Of a DNA stretch of 64,000 bases, positions 45,282-54,714 are shown one piece after another. Where the stretch lies: the NCBI GenBank assembly GCA_001464575.1, contig LNFE01000252.1, positions 1-64,000 on the forward strand, given 5' to 3'. This DNA comes from Acidobacteria bacterium Ga0077553 (lineage in GTDB: Bacteria; Acidobacteriota; Terriglobia; Bryobacterales; Bryobacteraceae). Position 1 is the stretch's first letter, and the number at the start of each line of letters is the position of its first letter. A program made the position numbers and the translations under genes. The notes under the pieces are model-generated. The model was not told the DNA's origin. It did no database searches and saw only the letters and a list, made by a program, of their open reading frames with translations.

Positions 45282-46682
45282 ATGAAGCCTTTTCTCTCCC
45301 GTCGCCAAGCCCTTCAGGAAGCCGCTCTCGGCTTCGGCGGTCTCGCCCTTAGCTCGCTTGTCGCCGTGGGCGCCGAGCCGACGTCCTACACCCTGCGACC
45401 GAAGCGCCCGCACTTCCCGGCGAAAGCGAAGAACGTGATCTTCCTCTACGTTGGCGGCGGCCCAAGCACCATCGACATGTTCGACCCGAAGCCGCTGCTG
45501 CGGAAGTACGACGGCAAGCCGGCGCCATTTGAAATCAAGGGCCGGGCGTTGAACGGTTCGCAAGAGGTGATGGCCAGCCCGTGGGACTTCACCCGCTGCG
45601 GCAAGAGCGGCCGGGAGATTTCGAATCTACTGCCGCACTTTCAGAAAGTGGTGGACAAGGTGAGTTTCGTCCGGTCGATGCAGACCGACCGGATTGACCA
45701 TTCGACGGCGCAATTCACGTTCGTCACGGGCCGTGGGTTCACAGGATTCCCGACGCTGGGTTCCTGGGTGAACTATGCGCTGGGGACCGAGAATGAGAAT
45801 CTGCCCGGGTTTGTGGCGCTGGGCGAAGGGGCGAGCATCGGCTCGCGTGCGCACTCGTCGGCTTGGCTGCCGCCGGTGTATACCGGAACGGCAATGCGGG
45901 CGGATGCGAAGGCGCCGATCTATGACATTAAACGGCCCGACGATATGTCGGGCGTGCAGCAGCAGCGTTTGCTTTCGGTGGTGAATCAGCTGAACCGGGA
46001 ACAGAAGGGGCATCATCCGCTGGACCAGGATCTGGAGGCGCGGATTGCGAACTATGAGCTTGCCGCGCGGATGCAACTCGAAGCGCTGCGGGTGGCGGAC
46101 CTGTCGTCCGAGAGCCAGGCGACGAAGGACTTGTATGGCTTGGACGAGAAGGTTTCGGGGCCATATAGCAAGTTGTGTTTGATGGCGCGGCGGTTGGTGG
46201 AAAGCGGGGTCCGGTTCGTGCAGATCTATGGCGGCGGGGGAGGGAACTGGGATACGCACAGCAATATCGCGGGCCAGCTTCCCGGGCTTTGCCAATACAT
46301 TGACCGGGGCACAGCGGCGCTGCTGACGGATTTGGAGCAGCGGGGCATGTTGAAGGATACGCTCGTGGTTTGGTCGGGCGAGTTCGGCCGGCTGCCGACC
46401 ATTGAATCGAGGAATGCCGCTCCGGGCCGCGACCACAATCCGTACGGATTCAACATGTGGATGGCAGGGGCCGGCGTGAAGCAGGGCTTCGATTACGGGC
46501 TGACCGATGAGTTGGGCTATGCCGCCGTGCCAGAGTTCCGGGTGGGCCACGCCGATATCCATGCCACGATTCAGCAACTGCTGGGCATCGACCACCAGAA
46601 AAATACATTCTTCTATGAGGGCCGCAACGAGTCGCTGGTAGGGGTCACTCCGGCGCGGGTCCTGAACGAGATTCTCTTATGA
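45282..46682 (+). CDS. Tat-exported DUF1501 protein
   Basis: 466 residues. Tat-like signal (SRRQALQEAALGFGGLALSS). DUF1501 hallmarks: NVIFLYVGGGPSTIDMFDPK, SFVRSMQTDRIDHSTAQFTF, GGGGNWDTHSNIAGQLPGLC, TLVVWSGEFGRLPTIESRN, GRDHNPYGFNMWMAGAGVKQ. It is encoded 6 nt after the disrupted PSCyt gene and overlaps the next isomerase gene by 4 nt, so this operon runs cytochrome - DUF1501 - isomerase. It is a paralogue of the protein at 30,551 with modest similarity. Confidence 0.93.
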   Translation: MKPFLSRRQALQEAALGFGGLALSSLVAVGAEPTSYTLRPKRPHFPAKAKNVIFLYVGGGPSTIDMFDPKPLLRKYDGKPAPFEIKGRALNGSQEVMASPWDFTRCGKSGREISNLLPHFQKVVDKVSFVRSMQTDRIDHSTAQFTFVTGRGFTGFPTLGSWVNYALGTENENLPGFVALGEGASIGSRAHSSAWLPPVYTGTAMRADAKAPIYDIKRPDDMSGVQQQRLLSVVNQLNREQKGHHPLDQDLEARIANYELAARMQLEALRVADLSSESQATKDLYGLDEKVSGPYSKLCLMARRLVESGVRFVQIYGGGGGNWDTHSNIAGQLPGLCQYIDRGTAALLTDLEQRGMLKDTLVVWSGEFGRLPTIESRNAAPGRDHNPYGFNMWMAGAGVKQGFDYGLTDELGYAAVPEFRVGHADIHATIQQLLGIDHQKNTFFYEGRNESLVGVTPARVLNEILL

Positions 46683-47560
46683 TTGATCGCCGTCAACTCT
46701 TTACCGGCAGCCTGGCTACGGCTGCCCTCCATGCCGCGACCGGGGGCGAAGTGAAGCGCCGGGCGGGTTCGCGGATCAAGATTGGCTTGAACGCCTATTC
46801 GTTCAATAAGCCGTTGATGGCGGGAACGATGACGATCCCCGATGTGATCGACTACTGCGCGCAGCAGCAGATTGACGGGGTCGACTTGACGGGTTACTAC
46901 TTCAAGGGTTATCCCAACGTTCCGACGGACGAAGTGATCTATAGCGTGAAGCGCGCGGCGTTTCTGAATGGGGTGACCATCACTGGCACCGGGGTGCGGA
47001 ACGATTTCGCGTTGACGGATCCGTCGAGCCGGCGGGGGCATATTCAGCTGGTGAAGGACTGGGTGGACGTGGCGGCGAAGTTAGGCTCCGATATGGTCCG
47101 GGTGTTTTCGGGCAAGGATCATCCGAAGGGGTACACGTTTGAACAAGTGCTCGATTGGATGGTGCCCGCGTTTCAGGAGTGCGCTGAGTATGGGGCCAAG
47201 CGCGGCGTGATCGTTGGCCTGCAACATCATGATGATTTCCTGAAGACGGCGGAGCAGACGATTCGCGTTGTGGATTTGGTGAAGTCCGATTGGTTCTCGG
47301 TGATTCTGGACGTCGGCAGTTTGCGGCAGGGCGATCCGTACACGGAGATCGAAAAGCTGCTGCCCTACTCCAGCAATTGGCAGGTGAAAGAGCACGTCTG
47401 GTACGGCACGAAGAAGGTGGAGATTGATCTGCCGCGGATCCGGAAGATCATTGACCGGGTGGGCTATCGTGGCTTTACGCCGATTGAAGCCTTGGGCGAG
47501 GGAGACCCGGCGACGATCGTGACGGCGTTCCTGAGCAAGGTGCGGCAGGCGTTCGCTTAG
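46679..47560 (+). CDS. Exported sugar-phosphate isomerase/epimerase-family protein (TIM barrel)
   Basis: 293 residues. Tat-type start MIDRRQLFTGSLATAALHAA, then an AP-endonuclease-2/xylose-isomerase-like barrel: KIGLNAYSFNKPL, IDGVDLTGYYFKGYPN, GVIVGLQHHDDFLKTAEQT, FSVILDVGSLRQGDPY, QVKEHVWYGTKKVEIDL, YRGFTPIEALGEGDP. Metal-binding Glu/Asp/His positions are mostly conserved, so isomerase or epimerase activity on a sugar is plausible in the periplasm. The start overlaps the DUF1501 stop (ATGA). It converges on the kinase gene with stop codons overlapping (4 nt). Confidence 0.9.
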   Translation: MIDRRQLFTGSLATAALHAATGGEVKRRAGSRIKIGLNAYSFNKPLMAGTMTIPDVIDYCAQQQIDGVDLTGYYFKGYPNVPTDEVIYSVKRAAFLNGVTITGTGVRNDFALTDPSSRRGHIQLVKDWVDVAAKLGSDMVRVFSGKDHPKGYTFEQVLDWMVPAFQECAEYGAKRGVIVGLQHHDDFLKTAEQTIRVVDLVKSDWFSVILDVGSLRQGDPYTEIEKLLPYSSNWQVKEHVWYGTKKVEIDLPRIRKIIDRVGYRGFTPIEALGEGDPATIVTAFLSKVRQAFA

Positions 47561-49119
47561 GCTGCCGGGGAGAGGGTCAGCAACTCGGGAGCGTGGTCCC
47601 GCCACCAGCGGTGGCCGGCTTCCTCATTCCATTCCTGGCACGCGGGGCTGGCTTCGAGCTTGGCGCGCAGGGCGCGAGCGCTCGGCGGGCGGGCGGCCGG
47701 GTCCTTGGCCAGGCACGCTAGCAGGATTTCATCGAGTTCCGGAGGAACGGAGAGCTCGGTGCGCTGGGAGGGGGCAATGGGTTCGTTTTGCACATGAGCG
47801 AGCGCCATGGCCATGCCACTCGGTGCTTCGAACACCGTCTTGCCCGTGAGCAGCCAGTAGCCGACGCAGCCTACGGCATAGAGGTCGGCGCGGGCATCCA
47901 CGTGAGCGCTGCCGATGGCGAGTTCCGGGGCCATGTAGGCGGGGGTGCCGGTCGTCATGCCCTCGCGGGTTAGTTTGGCGGACTCGGCGTCCTCAATGGC
48001 CTTTACGAGGCCGAAATCGAGCACCTTGGCAAAGTCGCTGTCGACGCCGCTTTGGCCGACCATGATATTCCGCGGTTTAATGTCGCGATGGGTGAGGCCG
48101 GCGGCGTGGGCCTCTTCGAGGGACCGGCAGATTTGCCGGAGCAGCCAGATGACCCGCCCGGCGGGCACCGGGCCGAAACGCTCGACCAAGGTCTCGAGGT
48201 CGATGCCGTTGACGATCTCCATCACGTAGTAGAGCGCGCCGTTTTCGGTCATGCCGTAGTCGAAGATGGTGACCGTGTGGGGAGACCGGAGCCCGGCGGT
48301 GGCCTTGGCTTCGCGTTCAAACCGCATGCGGACGACGGACATGGCTTCGGCGGAGTTCTTGGTCACTTCGCGCGGGGCGATGAGTTTGATGGCTGCTTCG
48401 CGGGCTAACATACGGTGGCGCGCGCGCCAGACTTCGCCCATGCCGCCGGAGCCCAGCTTTTCGATAAGTTCGTAACTACCCAGCTCCTTTTCGCGGCTCA
48501 TGCGAATGCCCATCTGGTACATGAGGCGGGAGAGCAGAATGCCGATGGTGGCGAAGATGGTGGGCGGCACCATCCAGATGGCGATCTGGGCGGGAGTCGG
48601 GACCGGTACATCGAGCAGCCAGATATTGAGCAGGAGGCCGACGCCGGTCATCCAGGCTGAGAGCAGGGCGGCCGCGGTGGCTTTGGACCAGTTAGCGGGT
48701 ACGGCCATGCCGAAGATGAGCACCCAAGCGGAAATGGCCGAAAACCCGCGAATACGTTCGTCCGGGCCCATGGGGATGACCCACTCGCTCATGGCGATGA
48801 GAAGGGCGCCGAGGACTTCGAAGCCCAAGCCGATTTCAAGCTTGCGGTTGCCGCTAATGCGCGGATGGCGCATCAGGAAGAATACTGCGATGCCGGAGGC
48901 GATCGCGGTAACCGTGACGAAGCCAAAGACCCAATGGCCCTCTGGTACGCTGGGGACGGCGAAGCGGTACAACAGATCGATGATGGCGAAGCAGGTGGCG
49001 TAGGCCGCGCCGGCCCAGCCCAAGCGCCAGACCGCTCCATCGACCAGCTCCGTGGGGAGCCGGTCGGTGGCGATGAGCGATTCGGTCGTGTTGTGCTTGC
49101 CGAGACGGTCTATGTTCAA
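47557..49119 (-). CDS. Membrane serine/threonine protein kinase with N-terminal multi-helix domain
   Basis: 520 residues; start TTG at 49119 is the first possible codon after an in-frame TAG. About six membrane helices (residues 37-200) precede a C-terminal Hanks-type kinase: glycine loop GSGGMGEVW, catalytic Lys245 in AAIKLI, HRDIKPRN, DFG in VLDFGLV and APE in AYMAPELA, all intact. The usual PknB order (kinase first, then one helix) is reversed, so the membrane part may be the sensor. It is the last gene of the MoxR/VWA run, 6 nt after the SelA-like gene. Targets are unknown. Confidence 0.9.
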   Translation of the reverse strand: MNIDRLGKHNTTESLIATDRLPTELVDGAVWRLGWAGAAYATCFAIIDLLYRFAVPSVPEGHWVFGFVTVTAIASGIAVFFLMRHPRISGNRKLEIGLGFEVLGALLIAMSEWVIPMGPDERIRGFSAISAWVLIFGMAVPANWSKATAAALLSAWMTGVGLLLNIWLLDVPVPTPAQIAIWMVPPTIFATIGILLSRLMYQMGIRMSREKELGSYELIEKLGSGGMGEVWRARHRMLAREAAIKLIAPREVTKNSAEAMSVVRMRFEREAKATAGLRSPHTVTIFDYGMTENGALYYVMEIVNGIDLETLVERFGPVPAGRVIWLLRQICRSLEEAHAAGLTHRDIKPRNIMVGQSGVDSDFAKVLDFGLVKAIEDAESAKLTREGMTTGTPAYMAPELAIGSAHVDARADLYAVGCVGYWLLTGKTVFEAPSGMAMALAHVQNEPIAPSQRTELSVPPELDEILLACLAKDPAARPPSARALRAKLEASPACQEWNEEAGHRWWRDHAPELLTLSPAA

Positions 49120-49125
49120 GCGTGG

Positions 49126-50313
49126 CTAACTCTTCAGAACTTCTTTGATTCTCCGGGCCACGATCTTGTCTTCGCCCGGCTGCAGCATCCAGACACCGAT
49201 TTCGAGAGAGTCTTTGTTATTGCCCGGCACTACCTCGATCGACGGATCGCCTTCGCGGAGTTTCACGGCCACTTCCCGGTAGCTGAGCTTCACCTTCGAG
49301 GAGTCCCAGGTGAGGCGCAGATGGGGAACGTGATTGGCGATGGGGGGAACATACTGTTCAGCCTTAACGCCGGCGATCGACTTGGCGGTGTCGCCGATCA
49401 AGGACACGCGACGTTCCCATTCCTTCCACTCGGCGGCGTGATCCTTCTTCATGAACGTCTCGATGGCGACCATCATGCCGAGAAGTTCTTCCTTGTTCAC
49501 CTTCATTCCGCGGCCGATGGTATCGCCATTGGGCGGACCGTTGAGACGAGCGGCGGCGATGATCTCTTTCTTTCCCATCAGCACGCCGGCGCTTTGCGGA
49601 CCACGGATGCCTTTGCCGCCGGAGAAGATGACGAGCGAGAAACCCATCTTGTTGAAGCGGGTCATGTTCTCGAGCGGCAGCGCGTCGGCGGCGCAGTCGG
49701 TCATGGTGGGGATGCCCTTGTCGATGCCGATCTGAGCGAACTCCTGATCTTTGATCTGGCCGTCGTTATTGGCCCAGTTCAGGAAGAACATCATGGCGGT
49801 CTTTTCGTTGATGGCGCGGAGGAGCTCTTCGCGGGTCTCTACTTCAATCAGCTTGACTCCGCAGTTGCGAATGGCATGGTCGTAGCCGACGCGATGGGAC
49901 TTCTGGACGATCACTTCGCTCTTCATGCCGGTGATGTCGGGCAGTTGGAGCACCTTCTTCTGGTCCATACCGGTGAGCACGCCAGCGGTGCCGAGCGTCA
50001 ACGCCGAGGCGGCGCCGGCGCTGACCATGGCGGCTTCGGCGCCGAGGAGTTCAGCGATGCGCTTGCCGACGGCGTCGTGCAACTCGGCGATGCGGACGAA
50101 CTGCTTGGAGGCGTAGTTGATGGCGTCCATGACTTCGGGCATCATCAGAGACGCAGTGAACATGGTGTAGGTTCCAGCCGCATTGATCAGCGGGCGGACG
50201 CCCAAGTCTTTGAAGTAGTCGCGTTTGGTGACGGCTGCGGCGGCAGCGGGCGCCATACCCGCTACTGCGGGGGCGACGGACAGCGTTTGAAGGAACTTTC
50301 TGCGGTTGGCCAT
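49126..50313 (-). CDS. Exported SelA-like PLP-dependent protein
   Basis: 395 residues from the ATG at 50313. Tat/Sec-type signal (NRRKFLQTLSVAPAVAGMAP) precedes a fold type I PLP domain of the SelA / D-glucosaminate-6-phosphate ammonia-lyase (DgaE) group: LGVRPLINAAGTYTMFTASL, FVRIAELHDAVGKRIAELLG, AEAAMVSAGAASALTLGTAG, CAADALPLEN, and SGGKGIRGPQSAG with the PLP Lys. The exported form is common in Acidobacteria; substrate unknown. TATAAT ends exactly 6 nt before the ATG, inside the end of the VWA gene, so it can be expressed independently of the upstream run. Confidence 0.88.
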   Translation of the reverse strand: MANRRKFLQTLSVAPAVAGMAPAAAAAVTKRDYFKDLGVRPLINAAGTYTMFTASLMMPEVMDAINYASKQFVRIAELHDAVGKRIAELLGAEAAMVSAGAASALTLGTAGVLTGMDQKKVLQLPDITGMKSEVIVQKSHRVGYDHAIRNCGVKLIEVETREELLRAINEKTAMMFFLNWANNDGQIKDQEFAQIGIDKGIPTMTDCAADALPLENMTRFNKMGFSLVIFSGGKGIRGPQSAGVLMGKKEIIAAARLNGPPNGDTIGRGMKVNKEELLGMMVAIETFMKKDHAAEWKEWERRVSLIGDTAKSIAGVKAEQYVPPIANHVPHLRLTWDSSKVKLSYREVAVKLREGDPSIEVVPGNNKDSLEIGVWMLQPGEDKIVARRIKEVLKS

Positions 50314-50319
50314 GACGCA

Positions 50320-50325
50320 ATTATA
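50320..50325 (-). promoter_or_regulatory. Internal consensus -10 hexamer (leaderless) for the SelA-like gene
   Basis: TATAAT on the minus strand ends 6 nt before the ATG at 50313; TTAAAC lies 18 bp upstream of it as a weak -35. It overlaps the stop codon of the double-VWA gene. Confidence 0.55.
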
Positions 50326-52804
50326 CGCCTGCGCCCGCCCGGGGTTTAATTGGAAAACGCGAGTTTCTTCTTTCAAGGAGATTGAGCAGGACAGCCAAGC
50401 CGAGCAAACCGGGCCAGAGCCGCGTGATGGCGGGCACGGTACGGCCGGGGTTGGCGAAGGCCTGGCGCGGGTCCGGGGCGTAGCGGCCGCCGGTGAAGCC
50501 GGCGATCTGCCGGAGCAGGGTTTCGTTGGCGCCGTAGTCGGCGAGTTCCACTTCCTGGCGGTAGTAGCCGACTTCCGGGAACACGCGGCTATCCTCGACC
50601 GGGCGGACGCGGAAGAGGCCCTGCGTCGAGCCGATGCGGACGCGGCCGCGGTAGAGCCCTTCGCCAGCCTTGGTGACTTCGACCGGTTGCCGGAAATCGG
50701 CCGGACCGAGGGCGAAAATGGCGGGAATCGTTTTGGGTGCTTCGAGATTGCGGCCGAGGCGGTAGGTGACGACGAGGTCGCCGGTGGAGGCATCGTAAGT
50801 GGCGCCGGCTTCTCCGGCCTGCGAGTGGGGCAGCAGATCGCGGAGGACGTTGCCCCAAAAGCGATCAAAGCCCTTCCAACTGACCCAGGCGTCGGCCCAG
50901 CGGCTCTTGGCGTCCGACGCGAAGACGACGCTGCGGCCGAGGCCATACTGCCAGCGCGTGAGCAGCGGGTCGCGCTGGTCGATGCTGAGGATGGTTTCGG
51001 CGGTGGGTTTGGCGATGAACTTCGTATAGCCGCGAAGGGCGGGAGCCGACTCCATGCCGACGCCTTCGAGGATCTCGGCCTGGCGCTCAACCACTGCGGT
51101 GATGGCCTTTTCAATAGCCGTCGAGCCGGTGAACTCCATTACGTCTTTGAGTAGAATCTGCTCGAGGCCGGAGGGGTCGTTCAGAAAGTAGGCCTTGCCT
51201 TTCGAGAAGGCCGCGATCTTTTCAAGATACGCGCGGTTGACGTCCTGGCCCAAGCCGACCGTAGAGATGGTGATGCTTTGCGTGGCCGCTTCCTTGGCCA
51301 GGGCGATAGAGTCGCCTTCTTCGGAGATGCCGTCCGTAAGCAGCACGATGTGCTTATAGGTAGCCTTGATGGGCACCGTGCGGCGGAAGGCTTCCGTCAG
51401 GGCGGGTGCGATCTGCGTGCCTCCGTCCGGGGTGATGCCGGCGACGAGGCGCTTGATGAGCGTGCGATCTTCGGCCTTGCGGATGGGGACAGCCCACTGG
51501 AAGGAGTTGTCAAAAATCAGGACGCCAACGAAGTCGACGGGACGAAGGTTTTCGATCACGCCGATGGAGGCGACGCGGGCAAGCTCCATTTTGCGGCCTT
51601 CCATCGAGGACGACTTGTCAACGATGAGAGTGACGCAGGTGCCCTCCGGCGAGCGGGGCGGGGCCAGTTTGGCCGACATGGCGCGGTCGAGCGAGTCTTC
51701 CACCTTCTTGGCTTCATTAAACGTATTTCGCTCGCCGCCGATGACGAGCAGGCCGCCGCCCTGCTTCACCCATTGCTCGACGCGGTCCTTTCGATCGAGG
51801 GAGATCGCTTCGAGGTCGAGGTTGTTGAGGATGACGATCTGGAAATCGTCCAGCTTCTGGCCGTCGAGGGTGCTGGTCGTAGTGACGTCGAAACGGCCCG
51901 CGGAAAGAACATCCATGAAGTCCTTTTCGCTGCCCAACGGATCCTGCGTGACGTAGAGTGCCTTAGGCAAACGCAGGGCGACAGACTGGGCAAAACGGAC
52001 CTCGCCGAGTTCGGCCGACTTCACGACCCCGGCCACGTCGATGGCCCCGGGCGTGTTCAGCGCCACTTGGACGCGCACCCGGTTCATGCCGGCTTGCAGT
52101 TGCACGGCGTTGGTGCCGATGGCTTTGCCTTCGGCCGTGAGATCAATGGAGGCGGCTGCGGGGCGGGGCGCTTCGAGCGCGATTTCAATGGGGAAGCGGT
52201 CGCCCGCGAAGGCTTGCGCCGGGAAGGAGACCGATTCCAGACGGAGGGCCGGTTTGGGGCGGCCGGCCATGGGGTAGACGTCCACGGGCACACCCAACTG
52301 CTGCGCCTGCCAGAGGGCGCGGGTGACGCTGCCCTTGTTCTCCTTGCCGTCGGAAAGGAGAGCGATCCGCGGGACGAGGCCGGCGGGCATGGCGGCCATG
52401 CCCTCGCGGAGGGCGGTTTCCAGATCGGTGCCGCGGCCACCGGCGCCGGCGGTGTGGCTGAGTTTGCCTTTCTCTTCCGCCTCGGAGACAGGCCGCGTGG
52501 TGCGGCCGAACGGGATGACCTTTACCCAGTTACGCCCCTTGTCGCCAACGATGCGGGAGGCGACGGCCGAAGCTTGGGCGAGGTCCTGTTCGGAGACGCT
52601 GGCCGAGGTATCAACGAGCACGCTGACGGCGACCTTGCTCTCCTCGGAGTTCATTTTGGGCTCAGCCAACGCGAGGAGGATACAAATGATCGCGAGGGCT
52701 TTCAGCGTGGTAGCCAGGCGCTGCCGGCCACGGGTCCATTCGAGGTACCACCATCCAGCCGGGACCGCGATAAGAAGGAGTACCCACCAACGTTCCAGCG
52801 TCAT
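50321..52804 (-). CDS. Membrane protein with two VWA domains and a glutamine-amidotransferase-like region
   Basis: 827 residues. Two N-terminal helices (WWVLLLIAVPAGWWYL, ALAIICILLALAEP) are followed by a first VWA domain with MIDAS VDTSASVS, a GATase1-like segment (DDFQIVILNNLDLEAI, WVKQGGGLLVIGGE), a second VWA domain with MIDAS VDKSSSMEG and TDGGTQ-type loop, a beta-rich region and a final membrane segment (LLGLAVLLNLLERR). It resembles BatA/B-like membrane proteins of MoxR systems. The ATG overlaps the preceding BatA-like gene (4 nt). It probably assembles with the MoxR ATPase to mature or insert envelope proteins. Confidence 0.9.
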   Translation of the reverse strand: MTLERWWVLLLIAVPAGWWYLEWTRGRQRLATTLKALAIICILLALAEPKMNSEESKVAVSVLVDTSASVSEQDLAQASAVASRIVGDKGRNWVKVIPFGRTTRPVSEAEEKGKLSHTAGAGGRGTDLETALREGMAAMPAGLVPRIALLSDGKENKGSVTRALWQAQQLGVPVDVYPMAGRPKPALRLESVSFPAQAFAGDRFPIEIALEAPRPAAASIDLTAEGKAIGTNAVQLQAGMNRVRVQVALNTPGAIDVAGVVKSAELGEVRFAQSVALRLPKALYVTQDPLGSEKDFMDVLSAGRFDVTTTSTLDGQKLDDFQIVILNNLDLEAISLDRKDRVEQWVKQGGGLLVIGGERNTFNEAKKVEDSLDRAMSAKLAPPRSPEGTCVTLIVDKSSSMEGRKMELARVASIGVIENLRPVDFVGVLIFDNSFQWAVPIRKAEDRTLIKRLVAGITPDGGTQIAPALTEAFRRTVPIKATYKHIVLLTDGISEEGDSIALAKEAATQSITISTVGLGQDVNRAYLEKIAAFSKGKAYFLNDPSGLEQILLKDVMEFTGSTAIEKAITAVVERQAEILEGVGMESAPALRGYTKFIAKPTAETILSIDQRDPLLTRWQYGLGRSVVFASDAKSRWADAWVSWKGFDRFWGNVLRDLLPHSQAGEAGATYDASTGDLVVTYRLGRNLEAPKTIPAIFALGPADFRQPVEVTKAGEGLYRGRVRIGSTQGLFRVRPVEDSRVFPEVGYYRQEVELADYGANETLLRQIAGFTGGRYAPDPRQAFANPGRTVPAITRLWPGLLGLAVLLNLLERRNSRFPIKPRAGAGV

Positions 52805-54714
52805 GACGCCTTCCGAAACGGCGCTGTGAAGCGCCGCAAGATTTCAGTGCCAGGCAGAGTCTGCTGCTGTACCGCCGGCAGACGGGTGCGGCCAAACCAG
52901 ATCCATTCGATCAAAAGGAGCAGTCCGCCGGCGATGGCCAGCCATTGCCAGATGTCGCGTGAAGCGATGGAGTCGGCCACCCCACGGGGAACGCCCCGGC
53001 GGACCTTCGCGGGAGCATCCCAGGTGGACTCGGCGATGTCGGGCAGCGAGAGCGAATAGACCTGCTCTTTGCTACCGGTCCGCACGCGAACCATGCCCCG
53101 CTCTCCTGAGTAGAACTGCAGATTGCCGTCGACGATGGAGAAGGGAATCGCGATGTCGCTCGCGCCTAGGACGCGGACGGAGCTCGAGTCGACTCCGCTT
53201 TCAAGCGGAATCTGAATATTGCCGACGCTTTCGCCGGTCACTTCCCGGCGCCGCATCCCATCCGGGGCCAGCCATTCGAGGGTGTTAGCCATGAGCAACG
53301 GAGCGGTGAGTTCGAAGCGCAGGGCGCCGCGGCCCGGGTGGAAGCCGAGATAGGCCGCATCGTTCGAGGCGACGGCGACCGCACCCGCATCGCTCTCTGC
53401 GACGACCGTGACATTGGCGGATGGCGCAAAGACGCTGGTTTCGTCCAGGCGCAGGTCGAGACTGCGCAGGCCGGCCGCCATGGGGTGTTCGTTTCGCCAG
53501 CCGGTGAGCTTGGCGCCGCGGGCCGGGGTGAGCATGGCGATTGGCGCTCCCTTCGCGGGCGGCTCAATCCAGAGCGCTTTGCGCGCGGGCTTGACGGGCG
53601 GGGCGAAGCGGTCGATCACGATGATCTCGGCGTCGGCGTCGGCCTTGTACTCTTCGGGCGGGGCGTAGGTGGCGGTGAGCCAGCGGTTCGCGTTGAGCAA
53701 GGGCCGGAGCAGGGCGGGCTCGCGAGTATAGACCATCACGCGCACCAGCTTCTGTTCGGGTAGTTCGAGGGTGGCGCCGTTATCTTCGACGATGGCATCG
53801 CGCATCACGAGCCGGGCTTCGAGGTAGCCGGCGGCCTTTGTGCGGAATTCGATGCGAGCGCTCTCCTCGGCGCCGGGTTGCAGGGTCAACCGGGCCGAGC
53901 CGACCGGGGCGCTGCCGAAGGTGACGGCAAGCGGCGCGTTCTCCACTTGGCGGGAGTAGTTCTTCACCGCGACAAACACTTCCCAAAGTTGGGCGTCGGC
54001 CGGAGAGCGGCGAAGGGTCACCTTGCGAATACCGACATTGCGGAGGTCGCTCTTTACCGGGAGAAGCCGCACGTTGGCGGGCAGTTCGGCTTCGCTGGGC
54101 AGATCGTTGGCGTGAGAGCGGAACGAACCGGCGAGGACAATTTCGCCGAGTCCGCTACCATGCTGGCGCTGCATCTGGCGGGCGAAATCGAGCGTGGCTT
54201 TCAGGTTGATGGCGGACGCGCCGGGGCGGGTTTCAAGGATAGCCCGTTCGGTGGCCGGGCGATCAATGGCGAAGACAGTGGCCGGCGTAGGGAGAGCGTC
54301 GGCGCGAACGAGCATTACGCGGTCGCCCGATGGGAGGCTGCGGAGCCAGAGGATGGATTCGCGCTTGGCCTGATCGAGGAGAGTCATGGGGCCGGTACGG
54401 GCGGCCATCCAGGCGGAGCTATCGAGGACCAGGACATGATCGCGACTCATGCGGTCGGGCGAGCCGAGGCGGAGTTGGGCGAGGGCGGCAAGCAGCAGGC
54501 CGATGGCAATCAGCTGCAGAAGCATCGACCAAGGTTGCTGGATGCGTTTGCGATGCTTGGCTTCCGGAGGTTTGTCGGACGGCGTCCAGAAGCGCAGCGT
54601 GGCCACACGGATCTTGCGCCGGGAGCGGTCGAGCAGGTAGAGCGCGAAAACCCCGCCGCTGACCAACCCCCAAACCGCCAGGAACTCTCCCAGACTCAGG
54701 TTCAAAAAGAACAT
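52801..54714 (-). CDS. BatA-like membrane protein with degenerate VWA domain
   Basis: 637 residues. BatA N-terminal double helix (FLAVWGLVSGGVFALYLLDR, WSMLLQLIAIGLLLAALAQL), a VWA-like domain whose MIDAS reads LDSSAWMA and so lacks the full DxSxS, CARDB/BatD-like beta domains, and a C-terminal helix (IWQWLAIAGGLLLLIEWIWF). The degenerate MIDAS is frequent in such proteins. It starts at the base next to the DUF58 stop and overlaps the next gene by 4 nt. Role: membrane partner in the MoxR complex. Confidence 0.88.
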   Translation of the reverse strand: MFFLNLSLGEFLAVWGLVSGGVFALYLLDRSRRKIRVATLRFWTPSDKPPEAKHRKRIQQPWSMLLQLIAIGLLLAALAQLRLGSPDRMSRDHVLVLDSSAWMAARTGPMTLLDQAKRESILWLRSLPSGDRVMLVRADALPTPATVFAIDRPATERAILETRPGASAINLKATLDFARQMQRQHGSGLGEIVLAGSFRSHANDLPSEAELPANVRLLPVKSDLRNVGIRKVTLRRSPADAQLWEVFVAVKNYSRQVENAPLAVTFGSAPVGSARLTLQPGAEESARIEFRTKAAGYLEARLVMRDAIVEDNGATLELPEQKLVRVMVYTREPALLRPLLNANRWLTATYAPPEEYKADADAEIIVIDRFAPPVKPARKALWIEPPAKGAPIAMLTPARGAKLTGWRNEHPMAAGLRSLDLRLDETSVFAPSANVTVVAESDAGAVAVASNDAAYLGFHPGRGALRFELTAPLLMANTLEWLAPDGMRRREVTGESVGNIQIPLESGVDSSSVRVLGASDIAIPFSIVDGNLQFYSGERGMVRVRTGSKEQVYSLSLPDIAESTWDAPAKVRRGVPRGVADSIASRDIWQWLAIAGGLLLLIEWIWFGRTRLPAVQQQTLPGTEILRRFTAPFRKAS

